Below, in pieces: positions 26,439 through 39,889 of a stretch of 64,000 bases of DNA. How positions within the stretch are numbered: the first letter of the stretch is position 1; every line of letters starts with the position of its first letter. Source of the DNA: Tenodera sinensis (Eukaryota; Arthropoda; Insecta; Mantodea; Mantidae); contig CM060968.1 of NCBI GenBank assembly GCA_030765045.1, positions 111,069,404 to 111,133,403 on the forward strand, in the 5' to 3' direction. Both the position numbers and the translations under genes were made by a program. The notes beneath the pieces are model-generated. The model searched no databases. It was not told the DNA's origin and saw nothing but the letters and a program-made list of their open reading frames with translations.

Positions 26439-28641
26439 TCAAAATGTGTATGTTTTGATGTTAATTTCTTGAATGTACAATGAGAATGTGTATGTTTTGA
26501 TGTACATTTCTTGAATGTACACTGAAAATGTGTATGTTTTGATGTATATTTCTTGAATGTACAATGAAAATGTGAACGTTTTGATGTGCATTTCTTGAAT
26601 GTACAATGAAAGTGTGTATGTTTTGATGTACATTTCTTTAGTGTACAATGAAAATGTGTTTGCTTTGATGTACATTTCTTGAATGTACACCGAAAATGTG
26701 AATTTCTTGATATACATTTCGTGAATGTACACTGAAAATGTGTATGTTTTGATGTACATTTCTTGAATATACACTGAAAATGTGTATGTTTTGATGTACA
26801 GTTCTTGAATGTACAATGAAAAAGAGTATGTTTTGATGTACATTTCTTGAGTGTACAATGAAAATGTGTATGTTTTGATGTACATTTCTTGAGTGTACAA
26901 TGAAAAAGTGTATGTTTTGATGTACATTTCTTGAGTGTACAATGAAAATGTGTATGTTTTGATGTACATTTCTTGAGTGTACAATGAAAATGTGTATGCT
27001 ATGTTGTACATTTCTTGAATGTACAATGAAAATGTGTATGTTTTGATCTACATTTCTTGAATGTACAATGAAAATGTGTATGTTTTGATGTGCATTTCTT
27101 GAATGTACAATGAAAATGTGTATGTTTTGATGTACATTTCTTTAGTGTACAATGAAAATGTGTTTGCTTTGATGTACATTTCTTGAATGTACACTGAAAA
27201 TGTGTATTTTTTGATATACATTTCTTGAATGTACACTCAAAATGTGTATGTTTTGATGTACAGTTCTTGAATGTACAATGAAAATGTGTATGTTTTGATG
27301 TGCATATCTGGTATATGCAATGAAAATGTGTATGTTTTGATGTATATTTCTAGAATGTGCAGTCAAAATGTGTATGTTTTGATGTACATTTCTTGAATGT
27401 ACAATGAAAATGTGTATGTTTTGATGTACATTTCTGGTATATACAATGAAAATGTGTATGTTTTGATGTACATTTCTTGAATGTACAATGAAAATGTGTA
27501 TGTTTTGATGTACATTTCTGGTATATACAATGAAAATGTTTATGTTTTGATGTACTTTTCTTGAATGTACAATAAAAATGTGTATGTTTTGATGTACATT
27601 TCTGGTATATACAATGAAAATGTGTATGTTTTGATGTACATTTCTTGAATATACAATGAAAATGTGTAGTTTTTGATGTACATTTCATGAATGTACACTC
27701 AAAATGTGTATGTTTTGATATATATTTCTTGTATATACAATGAAAATGCTTATGTTTTGATGTACATTTCTGGTACATACAATGAAAATGTGCATGTTTT
27801 GATGTATATCTTTTGAATGTACACTCAAAATGTGTATGTTTTGATGTACAATTCTTGAGTGTACAATGAAAATGTGTGTGTTTTGATGTACATTTCTTGA
27901 ATGTACAATGAAAATGTGTATGTTTTGATGTACATTCCTTGAATGTACAATGAAAATGTGTATGTTTTGATGTACATTTCTTTAATGTACAATGAAAATG
28001 TGTATGTTTTGATGTACATTTCTTGAATGTACACTCAAAGTGTGTATGTTTTAATGTACATTTCTTGTATATACAATGAAAATGTATATGTTTTGATGTA
28101 CATTTCTTAAATGTACACTGAAAATGTGTATGTTTTGATGTACATTTCTTGTATATACAATGAAAATGTGTATGTTTTGATGTACATTTCTGGTATATAC
28201 AATGAAAATGTGTATGTTTTGATGTACATTTCTTGAATGTACACTGAAAATGTGTATGTTTTGATGTACATTTCTTGAGTGTACAATGAAAATGTGTATG
28301 TTGTGATGTACATTTCTTGAATGTACACTGAAAATGTGTAGGTTTCGATGTACATTTCTTTAATCTACAATGAAAATGTGTATGTTTTGATATACATTTC
28401 TTGAATGTACACTGAAAATGTGTGTGTTTTGATGTACATTTCTTGAATGTACAATGAAAATGTGTATGTTTTGATGTACATTCCTTGAATGTACAATGAA
28501 AATGTTTATGTTTTGATGTACATTTCTTGAATGTACAATGAAAATGTGTATGTTTTGATGTACATTTCTTGAATGTACAATGAGAATGTGTATGTATTGA
28601 TGTACATTTCTTGAATGTAATCTGAAAATGTGTATGTTTTC
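26290..28641. repeat. 56-mer higher-order repeat, copy 4
   Basis: Offset 6045 from copy 3 and 10749 from copy 1. It carries the non-derived states TTTCTTGAGTG (near 26886), GATGTGCATTTC (near 27089) and TTGTATATACAATG (near 27730), so it groups with copy 1 rather than copies 2 and 3. Private states include TTTCGTGAATG near 26718 and ACAATAAAAATG near 27571. The marker starts at 27349. Confidence 0.8.
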
Positions 28642-31600
28642 ATATACATTTCTTGAATGTACAATGAAAATGTATATGTTTTCATGTACATTTCTTGAAT
28701 GTACACTGAAAATGTGTATGTTTTGATGTACATTTCTTGTATATACAATGAAAATGTATATGTTTTGATGTACATTTCTGGTATATACAATGAAAATGTG
28801 TATGTTTTGATGTACATTTTTTGAATGTACAATGAAAATGTGTATGTTTTGATGTGCATTTGTTGAATGTACAATGAAAATGTGTATGCTTTGATATACA
28901 TTTCTTGAATGTACAATGAAAAAGTGTATGTTTTGATGTACATTTCTTTAGTGTACAATGAAAATGTGTATGTTTTCATGTACATTTCTTGAGTGTACAA
29001 TGAAAATGTGTATGCTTTGATGTACATTTCTTGAATGTACAATGAAAATGTGTATGTTTTGATCTACATTTCTTGAATATTTAATGAAATTGTGTATGTT
29101 TTGATGTACATTTCTTGAATGTACACTGAAAATGTGTATGTTTTGATGTACATTTCTTTAGTGCACAATGAAAATGTGTATGTTTTGATGTACATTTCTT
29201 GTATATACAATGAAAATTTGTATCTTTTAATGTACATTTCTTGAATGTACACTGAAAATGTGTATGTTTTGATATACATTTTTTGAATGTACAATGAAAA
29301 TGTATGTTTTCATGTACATTTCTTGAATGTATACTGAAAATGTGTATGTTTTGATGTAAATTTCTTGAATGTACAATGAAAATGTGTATGTCTTGATGTA
29401 CATTTCTTGAATGTACAATGAAAATGTGTATGTTTAAATGTACATTTCTTGAATGTACACTGAAAATGTGTATGTTTTGATGAACATTTCTTGAGTGTAT
29501 AATGAAAATGTGTATGCTTTGATGTACATTTCTTGAATGTACAATGAAAATGTGTATGTTTTGATGTACATTTCTTGAGTGTACAATGAAAATGTGTATG
29601 TTTTGATGTATATTTCTTGAATGTACAATGAAAATGTGTATGTTTTGATGTACATTTCTTTAGTGTACAATGAAAATGTGTTTGTTTGGATGTACATTTC
29701 TTGAATGTACACTGAAAATGTGTATTTTTTGTTATACATTTCTTGAATGTACACTGAAAATGTGTATGTTTTGATGTACATTTCTTGTATACACAATGAA
29801 AATGTGTATGTTTTGATATACATTTCTTGAATGTACAATGAAAAAGTGTATGTTTTGATGTACATTTCTTGAGTGTACATAGAAAATGTGTATGCTTTGA
29901 TGTACATTTCTTGAATGTACAATGAAAATGTGTATGTTTTGATCTACATTTCTTGAATGTACAATGAAAATGTGTATGTTTTGATGTACATTTCTTGAAT
30001 GTACACTGAAAATTGTGTATGTTTTGATGTACATTTCTTTAGTGCACAATGAAAATGTGTATGTTTTGATGTACATTTCTTGTATATACAATGAAAATGT
30101 GTATGTTTTGATGTACGTTTCTTGAATGTACACTGAAAATATGTATGTTTTGATATACATTTCTTGAATGTACAATGAAAGTGTATATGTTTTCATGTAC
30201 ATTTCTTGAATTTACACTGAAAATGTGTATGTTTTGATGTACATTTCTTGTATATACAATGAAGATGTATATGTTTTGATGTACATTTCTTGAATGTACA
30301 TTGAAAATGTGTATGTTTTGATGTACATTTCTTGTATATACAATGAAAATGTGTATGTTTTGATGTACATTTCTTGAATGTAATCTGAAAATGTGTATGT
30401 TTTGATATACATTTCTTGAATGTACAATGAAAATGTATATGTTTTCATGTACATTTCTTGAATGTACACTGAAAATGTGTATGTTTTGATGTACATTTCT
30501 TGTATATACAATGAAAATGTGTATGTTTTGATGTACATTTCTGGTATATACAATGAAAATGTGTATGTTTTGATGTACATTTCTTGAGTGTACAATGAAA
30601 ATGTGTATGTTTTGATGTACATATCTTAAGTGTACAATCAAAATGTGTATGTTTTGATGTACATTTCTTGAATGTACAATGAGAATGTGTATGTTTTGAT
30701 GTACATTTCTTGAATGTACAATGAAAATGTGTATGTTTTGATGTATATTTCTTGAATGTACAATGAAAATGTGTATGTTTTGATGTGCATTTCTTGAATG
30801 TACAATGAAAATGTGTATGTTTTGATGTACATTTCTTTAGTGTACAATGAAAATGTGTTTGCTTTGATGTACATTTCTTGAATGTACACTGAAAATGTGA
30901 ATTTTTTGATATACATTTCTTGAATGTACACTGAAAATGTGTATGTTTTGATGTACAGTTCTTGAATGTACAATGAAAATGTGTATGTTTTGATGTGCAT
31001 TTCTGGTATATGCAATGAAAATGTGTATGTTTTGATATATATTTCTAGAATGTGCAGTCAAAATGTGTATGTTTTGATGTACATTTCTTGAATGTACAAT
31101 GAAAATGTGTATGTTTTGATGTACATTTCTGGTATATACAATGAAAATGTGTATGTTTTGATGTACATTTCTTGAATATACAATGAAACTGTGTAGTTTT
31201 TGATGTACATTTCTTGAATGTACAATGAAAATGTGTATGTTTTGATGTACATTTCTGGTATATACAATGAAAATGTGCATGTTTTGATGTATATCTTTTG
31301 AATGTACACTCAAAATGTGTATGTTTTGATGTACAATTCTTGAGTGTACAATGAAAATGTGTGTATTTTGATGTACATTTCTTGAATGTACAATGAAAAT
31401 GTGTATGTTTTGATGTACATTCCTTGAATGTACAATGAAAATGTGTATGTTTTGATGTACATTTCTTTAATGTACAATGAAAATGTGTATGTTTTGATGT
31501 ACATTTCTTGAATGTACAATGAAAATGTGTATTTTTTGATGTACATTTCTTGAATGTACACTGAAAGTGTGTATGTTTTAATGTACATTTCTTTAGTGTA

Positions 31601-32834
31601 CAATGAAGATGTGTATGTTTTGATGTACATTTCTTGTATATACAATGAAAATGTGTATGTTTTGATATACATTTCTTGAATGTACAATGAAAATGTATAT
31701 GTTTTCATGTACATTTCTTGAATGTACACTGAAAATGTGTATCTTTTGATGTACATTTCTTGTATATACAATGAAAATGTATATGTTTTGATGTACATTT
31801 CTTGAATGTACACTGAAAATGTGTATGTTTTGATGTACATTTCTTGTATATACAATGAAAATGTGTATGTTTTGATGTACATTTCTGGTATATACAATAA
31901 AAATTTGTATGTTTTGATGTACAATTCTTGAATGTACACTGAAAATGTTTATGTTTTGAAATACATTTCTTGAATGTACACTGAAAATGTGTGTGTTTTC
32001 ATGTACATTTCTTGAATGTACAATGAAAATGTGTATGTTTTGATGTACATTCCTTGAATGTACAATGAAAATGTTTATGTTTTGATGTACATTTCTTGAA
32101 TGTACAATGAAAATGTGTATGTTTTGATGTACATTTCTTGAATGTACAATGAGAATGTGTATGTATTGATGTACATTTCTTGAATGTAATCTGAAAATGT
32201 GTATGTTTTGATATACATTTCTTGAATGTACAATGAAAATGTATATGTTTTCATGTACATTTCTTGAATGTACACTGAAAATGTGTATGTTTTGATGTAC
32301 ATTTCTTGTATATACAATGAAAATGTATATGTTTTGATGTACATTTCTTGAATGTACACTGAAAATGTGTATGTTTTGAAGTATATTTCTTGTATATGCA
32401 ATGAAAATGTGTATGTTTTGATGTACATTTCTGGTATATACAATGAAAATGTGTATGTTTTGATGTACATATTTTGAATGTACACTCAAAATGTGTATGT
32501 TTTGATGTACATTTTTTGAGTGTACAATGAAAATGTGTATGTTTTGATGTACATTTCTTGAATGTACACTGAAAATGTGTAGGTTTTGATGTACATTTCT
32601 TTAATGTACAATGAAAGTGTGTATGTTTTGATGTACATTTCTTGTATGTACAATGAAAATTTGTATGTTTTGATGTACAATTCTTGAATGTACACTGAAA
32701 ATGTGTATGTTTTGATATACATTTCTTGAATGTACACTGAAAATGTGTGTGTTTTGATGTACATTTCTTGAATGTACAATGAAAATGTGTATGTTTTGAT
32801 GTACATTCCTTGAATGTACAATGAAAATGTGTAT
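28090..32834. repeat. 4,745-bp duplication, first copy
   Basis: 113 monomers minus 1 bp. It starts around the TTCTTAAATGTACACTG monomer (28107) and overlaps the right end of the 56-mer copy 4. Variant order is repeated at 32835 onward at offset 4745. It carries a +1 insertion monomer (AAAATTGTG near 30009, seen again near 34754), a 40-bp monomer near 29300, and the marker at 31044. A TTTCTTTAATG monomer near 31467-31508 is missing from the second copy. Confidence 0.85.
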
Positions 32835-35800
32835 GTTTTGATGTACATTTCTTAAATGTACACTGAAAATGTGTATGTTTTGATGTACATTTCTTGTATA
32901 TACAATGAAAATGTGTATGTTTTGATGTACATTTCTGGTATATACAATGAAAATGTGTATGTTTTGATGTACATTTCTTGAATGTACACTGAAAATGTGT
33001 ATGTTTTGATGTACATTTCTTGAGTGTACAATGAAAATGTGTATGTTGTGATGTACATTTCTTGAATGTACACTGAAAATGTGTAGGTTTCGATGTACAT
33101 TTCTTTAATCTACAATGAAAATGTGTATGTTTTGATATACATTTCTTGAATGTACACTGAAAATGTGTGTGTTTTGATGTACATTTCTTGAATGTACAAT
33201 GAAAATGTGTATGTTTTGATGTACATTCCTTGAATGTACAATGAAAATGTTTATGTTTTGATGTACATTTCTTGAATGTACAATGAAAATGTGTATGTTT
33301 TGATGTACATTTCTTGAATGTACAATGAGAATGTGTATGTATTGATGTACATTTCTTGAATGTAATCTGAAAATGTGTATGTTTTCATATACATTTCTTG
33401 AATGTACAATGAAAATGTATATGTTTTCATGTACATTTCTTGAATGTACACTGAAAATGTGTATGTTTTGATGTACATTTCTTGTATATACAATGAAAAT
33501 GTATATGTTTTGATGTACATTTCTGGTATATACAATGAAAATGTGTATGTTTTGATGTACATTTTTTGAATGTACAATGAAAATGTGTATGTTTTGATGT
33601 GCATTTGTTGAATGTACAATGAAAATGTGTATGCTTTGATATACATTTCTTGAATGTACAATGAAAAAGTGTATGTTTTGATGTACATTTCTTTAGTGTA
33701 CAATGAAAATGTGTATGTTTTCATGTACATTTCTTGAGTGTACAATGAAAATGTGTATGCTTTGATGTACATTTCTTGAATGTACAATGAAAATGTGTAT
33801 GTTTTGATCTACATTTCTTGAATATTTAATGAAATTGTGTATGTTTTGATGTACATTTCTTGAATGTACACTGAAAATGTGTATGTTTTGATGTACATTT
33901 CTTTAGTGCACAATGAAAATGTGTATGTTTTGATGTACATTTCTTGTATATACAATGAAAATTTGTATCTTTTAATGTACATTTCTTGAATGTACACTGA
34001 AAATGTGTATGTTTTGATATACATTTTTTGAATGTACAATGAAAATGTATGTTTTCATGTACATTTCTTGAATGTATACTGAAAATGTGTATGTTTTGAT
34101 GTAAATTTCTTGAATGTACAATGAAAATGTGTATGTTTTGATGTACATTTCTTGAATGTACAATGAAAATGTGTATGTTTAAATGTACATTTCTTGAATG
34201 TACACTGAAAATGTGTATGTTTTGATGAACATTTCTTGAGTGTATAATGAAAATGTGTATGCTTTGATGTACATTTCTTGAATGTACAATGAAAATGTGT
34301 ATGTTTTGATGTACATTTCTTGAGTGTACAATGAAAATGTGTATGTTTTGATGTATATTTCTTGAATGTACAATGAAAATGTGTATGTTTTGATGTACAT
34401 TTCTTTAGTGTACAATGAAAATGTGTTTGTTTGGATGTACATTTCTTGAATGTACACTGAAAATGTGTATTTTTTGTTATACATTTCTTGAATGTACACT
34501 GAAAATGTGTATGTTTTGATGTACATTTCTTGTATACACAATGAAAATGTGTATGTTTTGATATACATTTCTTGAATGTACAATGAAAAAGTGTATGTTT
34601 TGATGTACATTTCTTGAGTGTACATAGAAAATGTGTATGCTTTGATGTACATTTCTTGAATGTACAATGAAAATGTGTATGTTTTGATCTACATTTCTTG
34701 AATGTACAATGAAAATGTGTATGTTTTGATGTACATTTCTTGAATGTACACTGAAAATTGTGTATGTTTTGATGTACATTTCTTTAGTGCACAATGAAAA
34801 TGTGTATGTTTTGATGTACATTTCTTGTATATACAATGAAAATGTGTATGTTTTGATGTACGTTTCTTGAATGTACACTGAAAATATGTATGTTTTGATA
34901 TACATTTCTTGAATGTACAATGAAAGTGTATATGTTTTCATGTACATTTCTTGAATTTACACTGAAAATGTGTATGTTTTGATGTACATTTCTTGTATAT
35001 ACAATGAAGATGTATATGTTTTGATGTACATTTCTTGAATGTACATTGAAAATGTGTATGTTTTGATGTACATTTCTTGTATATACAATGAAAATGTGTA
35101 TGTTTTGATGTACATTTCTTGAATGTAATCTGAAAATGTGTATGTTTTGATATACATTTCTTGAATGTACAATGAAAATGTATATGTTTTCATGTACATT
35201 TCTTGAATGTACACTGAAAATGTGTATGTTTTGATGTACATTTCTTGTATATACAATGAAAATGTGTATGTTTTGATGTACATTTCTGGTATATACAATG
35301 AAAATGTGTATGTTTTGATGTACATTTCTTGAGTGTACAATGAAAATGTGTATGTTTTGATGTACATATCTTAAGTGTACAATCAAAATGTGTATGTTTT
35401 GATGTACATTTCTTGAATGTACAATGAGAATGTGTATGTTTTGATGTACATTTCTTGAATGTACAATGAAAATGTGTATGTTTTGATGTATATTTCTTGA
35501 ATGTACAATGAAAATGTGTATGTTTTGATGTGCATTTCTTGAATGTACAATGAAAATGTGTATGTTTTGATGTACATTTCTTTAGTGTACAATGAAAATG
35601 TGTTTGCTTTGATGTACATTTCTTGAATGTACACTGAAAATGTGAATTTTTTGATATACATTTCTTGAATGTACACTGAAAATGTGTATGTTTTGATGTA
35701 CAGTTCTTGAATGTACAATGAAAATGTGTATGTTTTGATGTGCATTTCTGGTATATGCAATGAAAATGTGTATGTTTTGATATATATTTCTAGAATGTGC

Positions 35801-37555
35801 AGTCAAAATGTGTATGTTTTGATGTACATTTCTTGAATGTACAATGAAAATGTGTATGTTTTGATGTACATTTCTGGTATATACAATGAAAATGTGTATG
35901 TTTTGATGTACATTTCTTGAATATACAATGAAACTGTGTAGTTTTTGATGTACATTTCTTGAATGTACAATGAAAATGTGTATGTTTTGATGTACATTTC
36001 TGGTATATACAATGAAAATGTGCATGTTTTGATGTATATCTTTTGAATGTACACTCAAAATGTGTATGTTTTGATGTACAATTCTTGAGTGTACAATGAA
36101 AATGTGTGTATTTTGATGTACATTTCTTGAATGTACAATGAAAATGTGTATGTTTTGATGTACATTCCTTGAATGTACAATGAAAATGTGTATGTTTTGA
36201 TGTACATTTCTTGAATGTACAATGAAAATGTGTATTTTTTGATGTACATTTCTTGAATGTACACTGAAAGTGTGTATGTTTTAATGTACATTTCTTTAGT
36301 GTACAATGAAGATGTGTATGTTTTGATGTACATTTCTTGTATATACAATGAAAATGTGTATGTTTTGATATACATTTCTTGAATGTACAATGAAAATGTA
36401 TATGTTTTCATGTACATTTCTTGAATGTACACTGAAAATGTGTATCTTTTGATGTACATTTCTTGTATATACAATGAAAATGTATATGTTTTGATGTACA
36501 TTTCTTGAATGTACACTGAAAATGTGTATGTTTTGATGTACATTTCTTGTATATACAATGAAAATGTGTATGTTTTGATGTACATTTCTGGTATATACAA
36601 TAAAAATTTGTATGTTTTGATGTACAATTCTTGAATGTACACTGAAAATGTTTATGTTTTGAAATACATTTCTTGAATGTACACTGAAAATGTGTGTGTT
36701 TTCATGTACATTTCTTGAATGTACAATGAAAATGTGTATGTTTTGATGTACATTCCTTGAATGTACAATGAAAATGTTTATGTTTTGATGTACATTTCTT
36801 GAATGTACAATGAAAATGTGTATGTTTTGATGTACATTTCTTGAATGTACAATGAGAATGTGTATGTATTGATGTACATTTCTTGAATGTAATCTGAAAA
36901 TGTGTATGTTTTGATATACATTTCTTGAATGTACAATGAAAATGTATATGTTTTCATGTACATTTCTTGAATGTACACTGAAAATGTGTATGTTTTGATG
37001 TACATTTCTTGTATATACAATGAAAATGTATATGTTTTGATGTACATTTCTTGAATGTACACTGAAAATGTGTATGTTTTGAAGTATATTTCTTGTATAT
37101 GCAATGAAAATGTGTATGTTTTGATGTACATTTCTGGTATATACAATGAAAATGTGTATGTTTTGATGTACATATTTTGAATGTACACTCAAAATGTGTA
37201 TGTTTTGATGTACATTTTTTGAGTGTACAATGAAAATGTGTATGTTTTGATGTACATTTCTTGAATTTACACTGAAAATGTGTAGGTTTTGATGTACATT
37301 TCTTTAATGTACAATGAAAGTGTGTATGTTTTGATGTACATTTCTTGTATGTACAATGAAAATTTGTATGTTTTGATGTACAATTCTTGAATGTACACTG
37401 AAAATGTGTATGTTTTGATATACATTTCTTGAATGTACACTGAAAATGTGTGTGTTTTGATGTACATTTCTTGAATGTACAATGAAAATGTGTATGTTTT
37501 GATGTACATTCCTGGAATGTACAATGAAAATGTGTATGTTTTGATGTACATTTCT
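32835..37555. repeat. 4,745-bp duplication, second copy (one monomer shorter)
   Basis: Offset 4745 to about 36190, then 4703 to about 37555. The difference is exactly 42 bp, a clean loss of one TTTCTTTAATG monomer. Otherwise only scattered single-base differences are seen, for example TTTTGATG at 34136 against TCTTGATG at 29391, and GAATTTACACTG near 37264. The marker starts at 35789. High identity over 4.7 kb implies a recent duplication. Confidence 0.85.
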
Positions 37556-39889
37556 TGAATGTACAATGAAAATGAGTATGTTGTGATGTACATTTCTTGA
37601 ATGTACAATGAAAATGTGTATGTTTTGATATACATTTCTTGAATGTACAATGAAAATGTGTATGTTTTGATGTACATTTCTTGAGTGTACAATGAAAATG
37701 TGTATGTTTTGATGTACATTTCTTGAGTGTACAATGAAAATGTGTATGTTTTGATGTACATTTCTTGAATGTACAATGAGAATGTGTATGTTTAATGTAC
37801 ATTTCTTGAATGTACAATGAAAATGTGTATGTTTTGATGTATATTTCTTGAATGTACAATGAAAATGTGTATGTTTTGATGTGCATTTATTGAATGTACA
37901 ATGAAAATGTGTATGTTTTGATGTACATTTCTTTAGTGTACAATGAAAATGTGTTTGCTTTGATGTACATTTCTTGAATGTACACTGAAAATGTGTATTT
38001 TTTGATGTACATTTCTTGTATATACAATGAAAATGTGTATGTTTTGATGTACATTTCTTTAGTGTACAATGAAAATGTGTTTGCTTTGATGTACATTTCT
38101 TGAATGTACAATGAAAATGGGTATGTTTTGATATACATTTCTTGAATGTGCAATGAAAATGTGTATGTTTTGATGTACATTTCTTGAATGTACACTGAAA
38201 ATGTGTATTTTTTTATGTACATTTCTTTAGAGTACAATGAAAATGTGTTTGCTTTGATGTACATTTCTTGAATGTACACTGAAAATGTGTTTGCTTTGAT
38301 GTACATTTCTTGAATGTACACTGAAAATGTGTATTTTTTGATGTACATGTCTTTAGTGTACAATGAAAATGTGTTTGCTTTGATGTACATTTCTTGAATG
38401 TACACTGAAAATGTGTTTGCTTTGATGTACATTTCTTGAATGTACACTGAAAATGTGTATTTTTTTATGTACATTTCTTTAGTGTACAATGAAAATGTGT
38501 TTGCTTTGATGTACATTTCTTGAGTGTACAATGAAAATGTGTATGTTTTGATGTACATTTCTTGAGTGTACAATGAAAATGTGTATGTATTGATGTACAT
38601 TTCTTGAATGTACACTGAAAATGTGTATATTTTGATGTACATTTCTTGAATGTACACTGAAAATGTGTATGTTGTGATGTACATTTCTTGAGTGTACAAT
38701 GAAAATGTGTTTGCTTTGATGTACATTTCTTGAATGTACAATGAAAATGTGTATGTTTTGATGTACATTTCTTGAGTGTACAATGAAAATGTGTATGTTT
38801 TGATATACATTTCTTGAATGTGCACTGAAAATGTGTATATTTTGATGTACATTTCTTGAATGTACACTGAAAATGTGTATGTTTTGATGTACATTTCTTG
38901 AGTGTACAATGAAAATGTGTATGTTTTGATGTACATTTCTTGAGTGTAAAATGAAAATGTGTATGTTTTGATGTACATTTTTGTATATACAATGAAAATG
39001 TGTATGTTTTGATTTATATTTCTACAATGTACAATGAAAATGTGTATGTTTAAATGTAGATTTCTTGAGTGTACAATGAAAATGTGTATGTTTTGATGTA
39101 CATTTCTTGAATGTACAATGAAAATGTGTATGTTTAAATGTACATTTCTTGAATGTACACTGAAAATGTGTATGTTTTGATGTACATTTCTTGTATATAC
39201 AATGAAAATGTGTATGTTTTGATGTACATTTCTGGTATATACAATGAAAATGTGTATGTTTTGATGTACATTTCTTGAATGTACACTGAAAATGTGTATG
39301 TTTTGATGTACATTTCTTGAGTGTACAAGGAAAATGTGTATGTTGTGATGTACATTTGTTGAATGTACACTGAAAATGTGTAGGTTTCGATGTACATTTC
39401 TTTAATGTACAATGAAAATGTGTATGTTTTGATGTACATTTCTTGTATATACTATGAAAATTTGTATGTTTTGATGTACATTTCTTGAATGTACACTGAA
39501 AATGTGTATGTTTTGATATACATTTCTTGAATGTACACTGAAAATGTGTGTGTTTTGATGTACATTTCTTGAATGTACAATGAAAATGTGTATGTTTTGA
39601 TGTACATTCCTTGAATGTACAATGAAAATGTTTATGTTTTGATGTACATTCCTTGAATGTACAATGAAAATGTGTATGTTTTGATGTACATTTCTTGAAT
39701 GTACAATGAGAATGTGTATGTATTGATGTACATTTCTTGAATGCAATCTGAAAATGTGTATGTTTTGATATACATTTCTTGAATGTACAATGAAAATGTA
39801 TATGTTTTCATGTACATTTCTTGAATGTACACTGAAAATGTGTATGTTTTGATGTACATTTCTTGTATATACAATGAAAATGTATATGT
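37556..39889. repeat. Heterogeneous satellite segment with trimer block
   Basis: Begins with canonical and GAGTG monomers, includes the 41-bp TGTTTAATGTAC monomer near 37790 (also at 3028 and 5418), then a 126-bp trimer block, then TTGTATATAC and GTACACTG monomers. The segment 39617-39889 belongs to the partner of 12.2-14.2 kb. A 41-bp monomer (TACATTTTTGTATATAC near 38975) also recurs at 42.0, 44.3 and 48.9 kb. Confidence 0.7.
37925..38520. repeat. 126-bp trimeric higher-order repeat, second locus
   Basis: The same three monomer types as at 3.1-3.6 kb. The landmark C of CTTTAG falls at 37931, 38057, 38225, 38351 and 38477, giving spacings of 126, 168, 126 and 126. The single 168-bp gap is one trimer plus one extra monomer. 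It differs from the 3.1-kb block in private states such as TTTTTTATGTAC and ACATGTCTTTAG. Confidence 0.8.
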
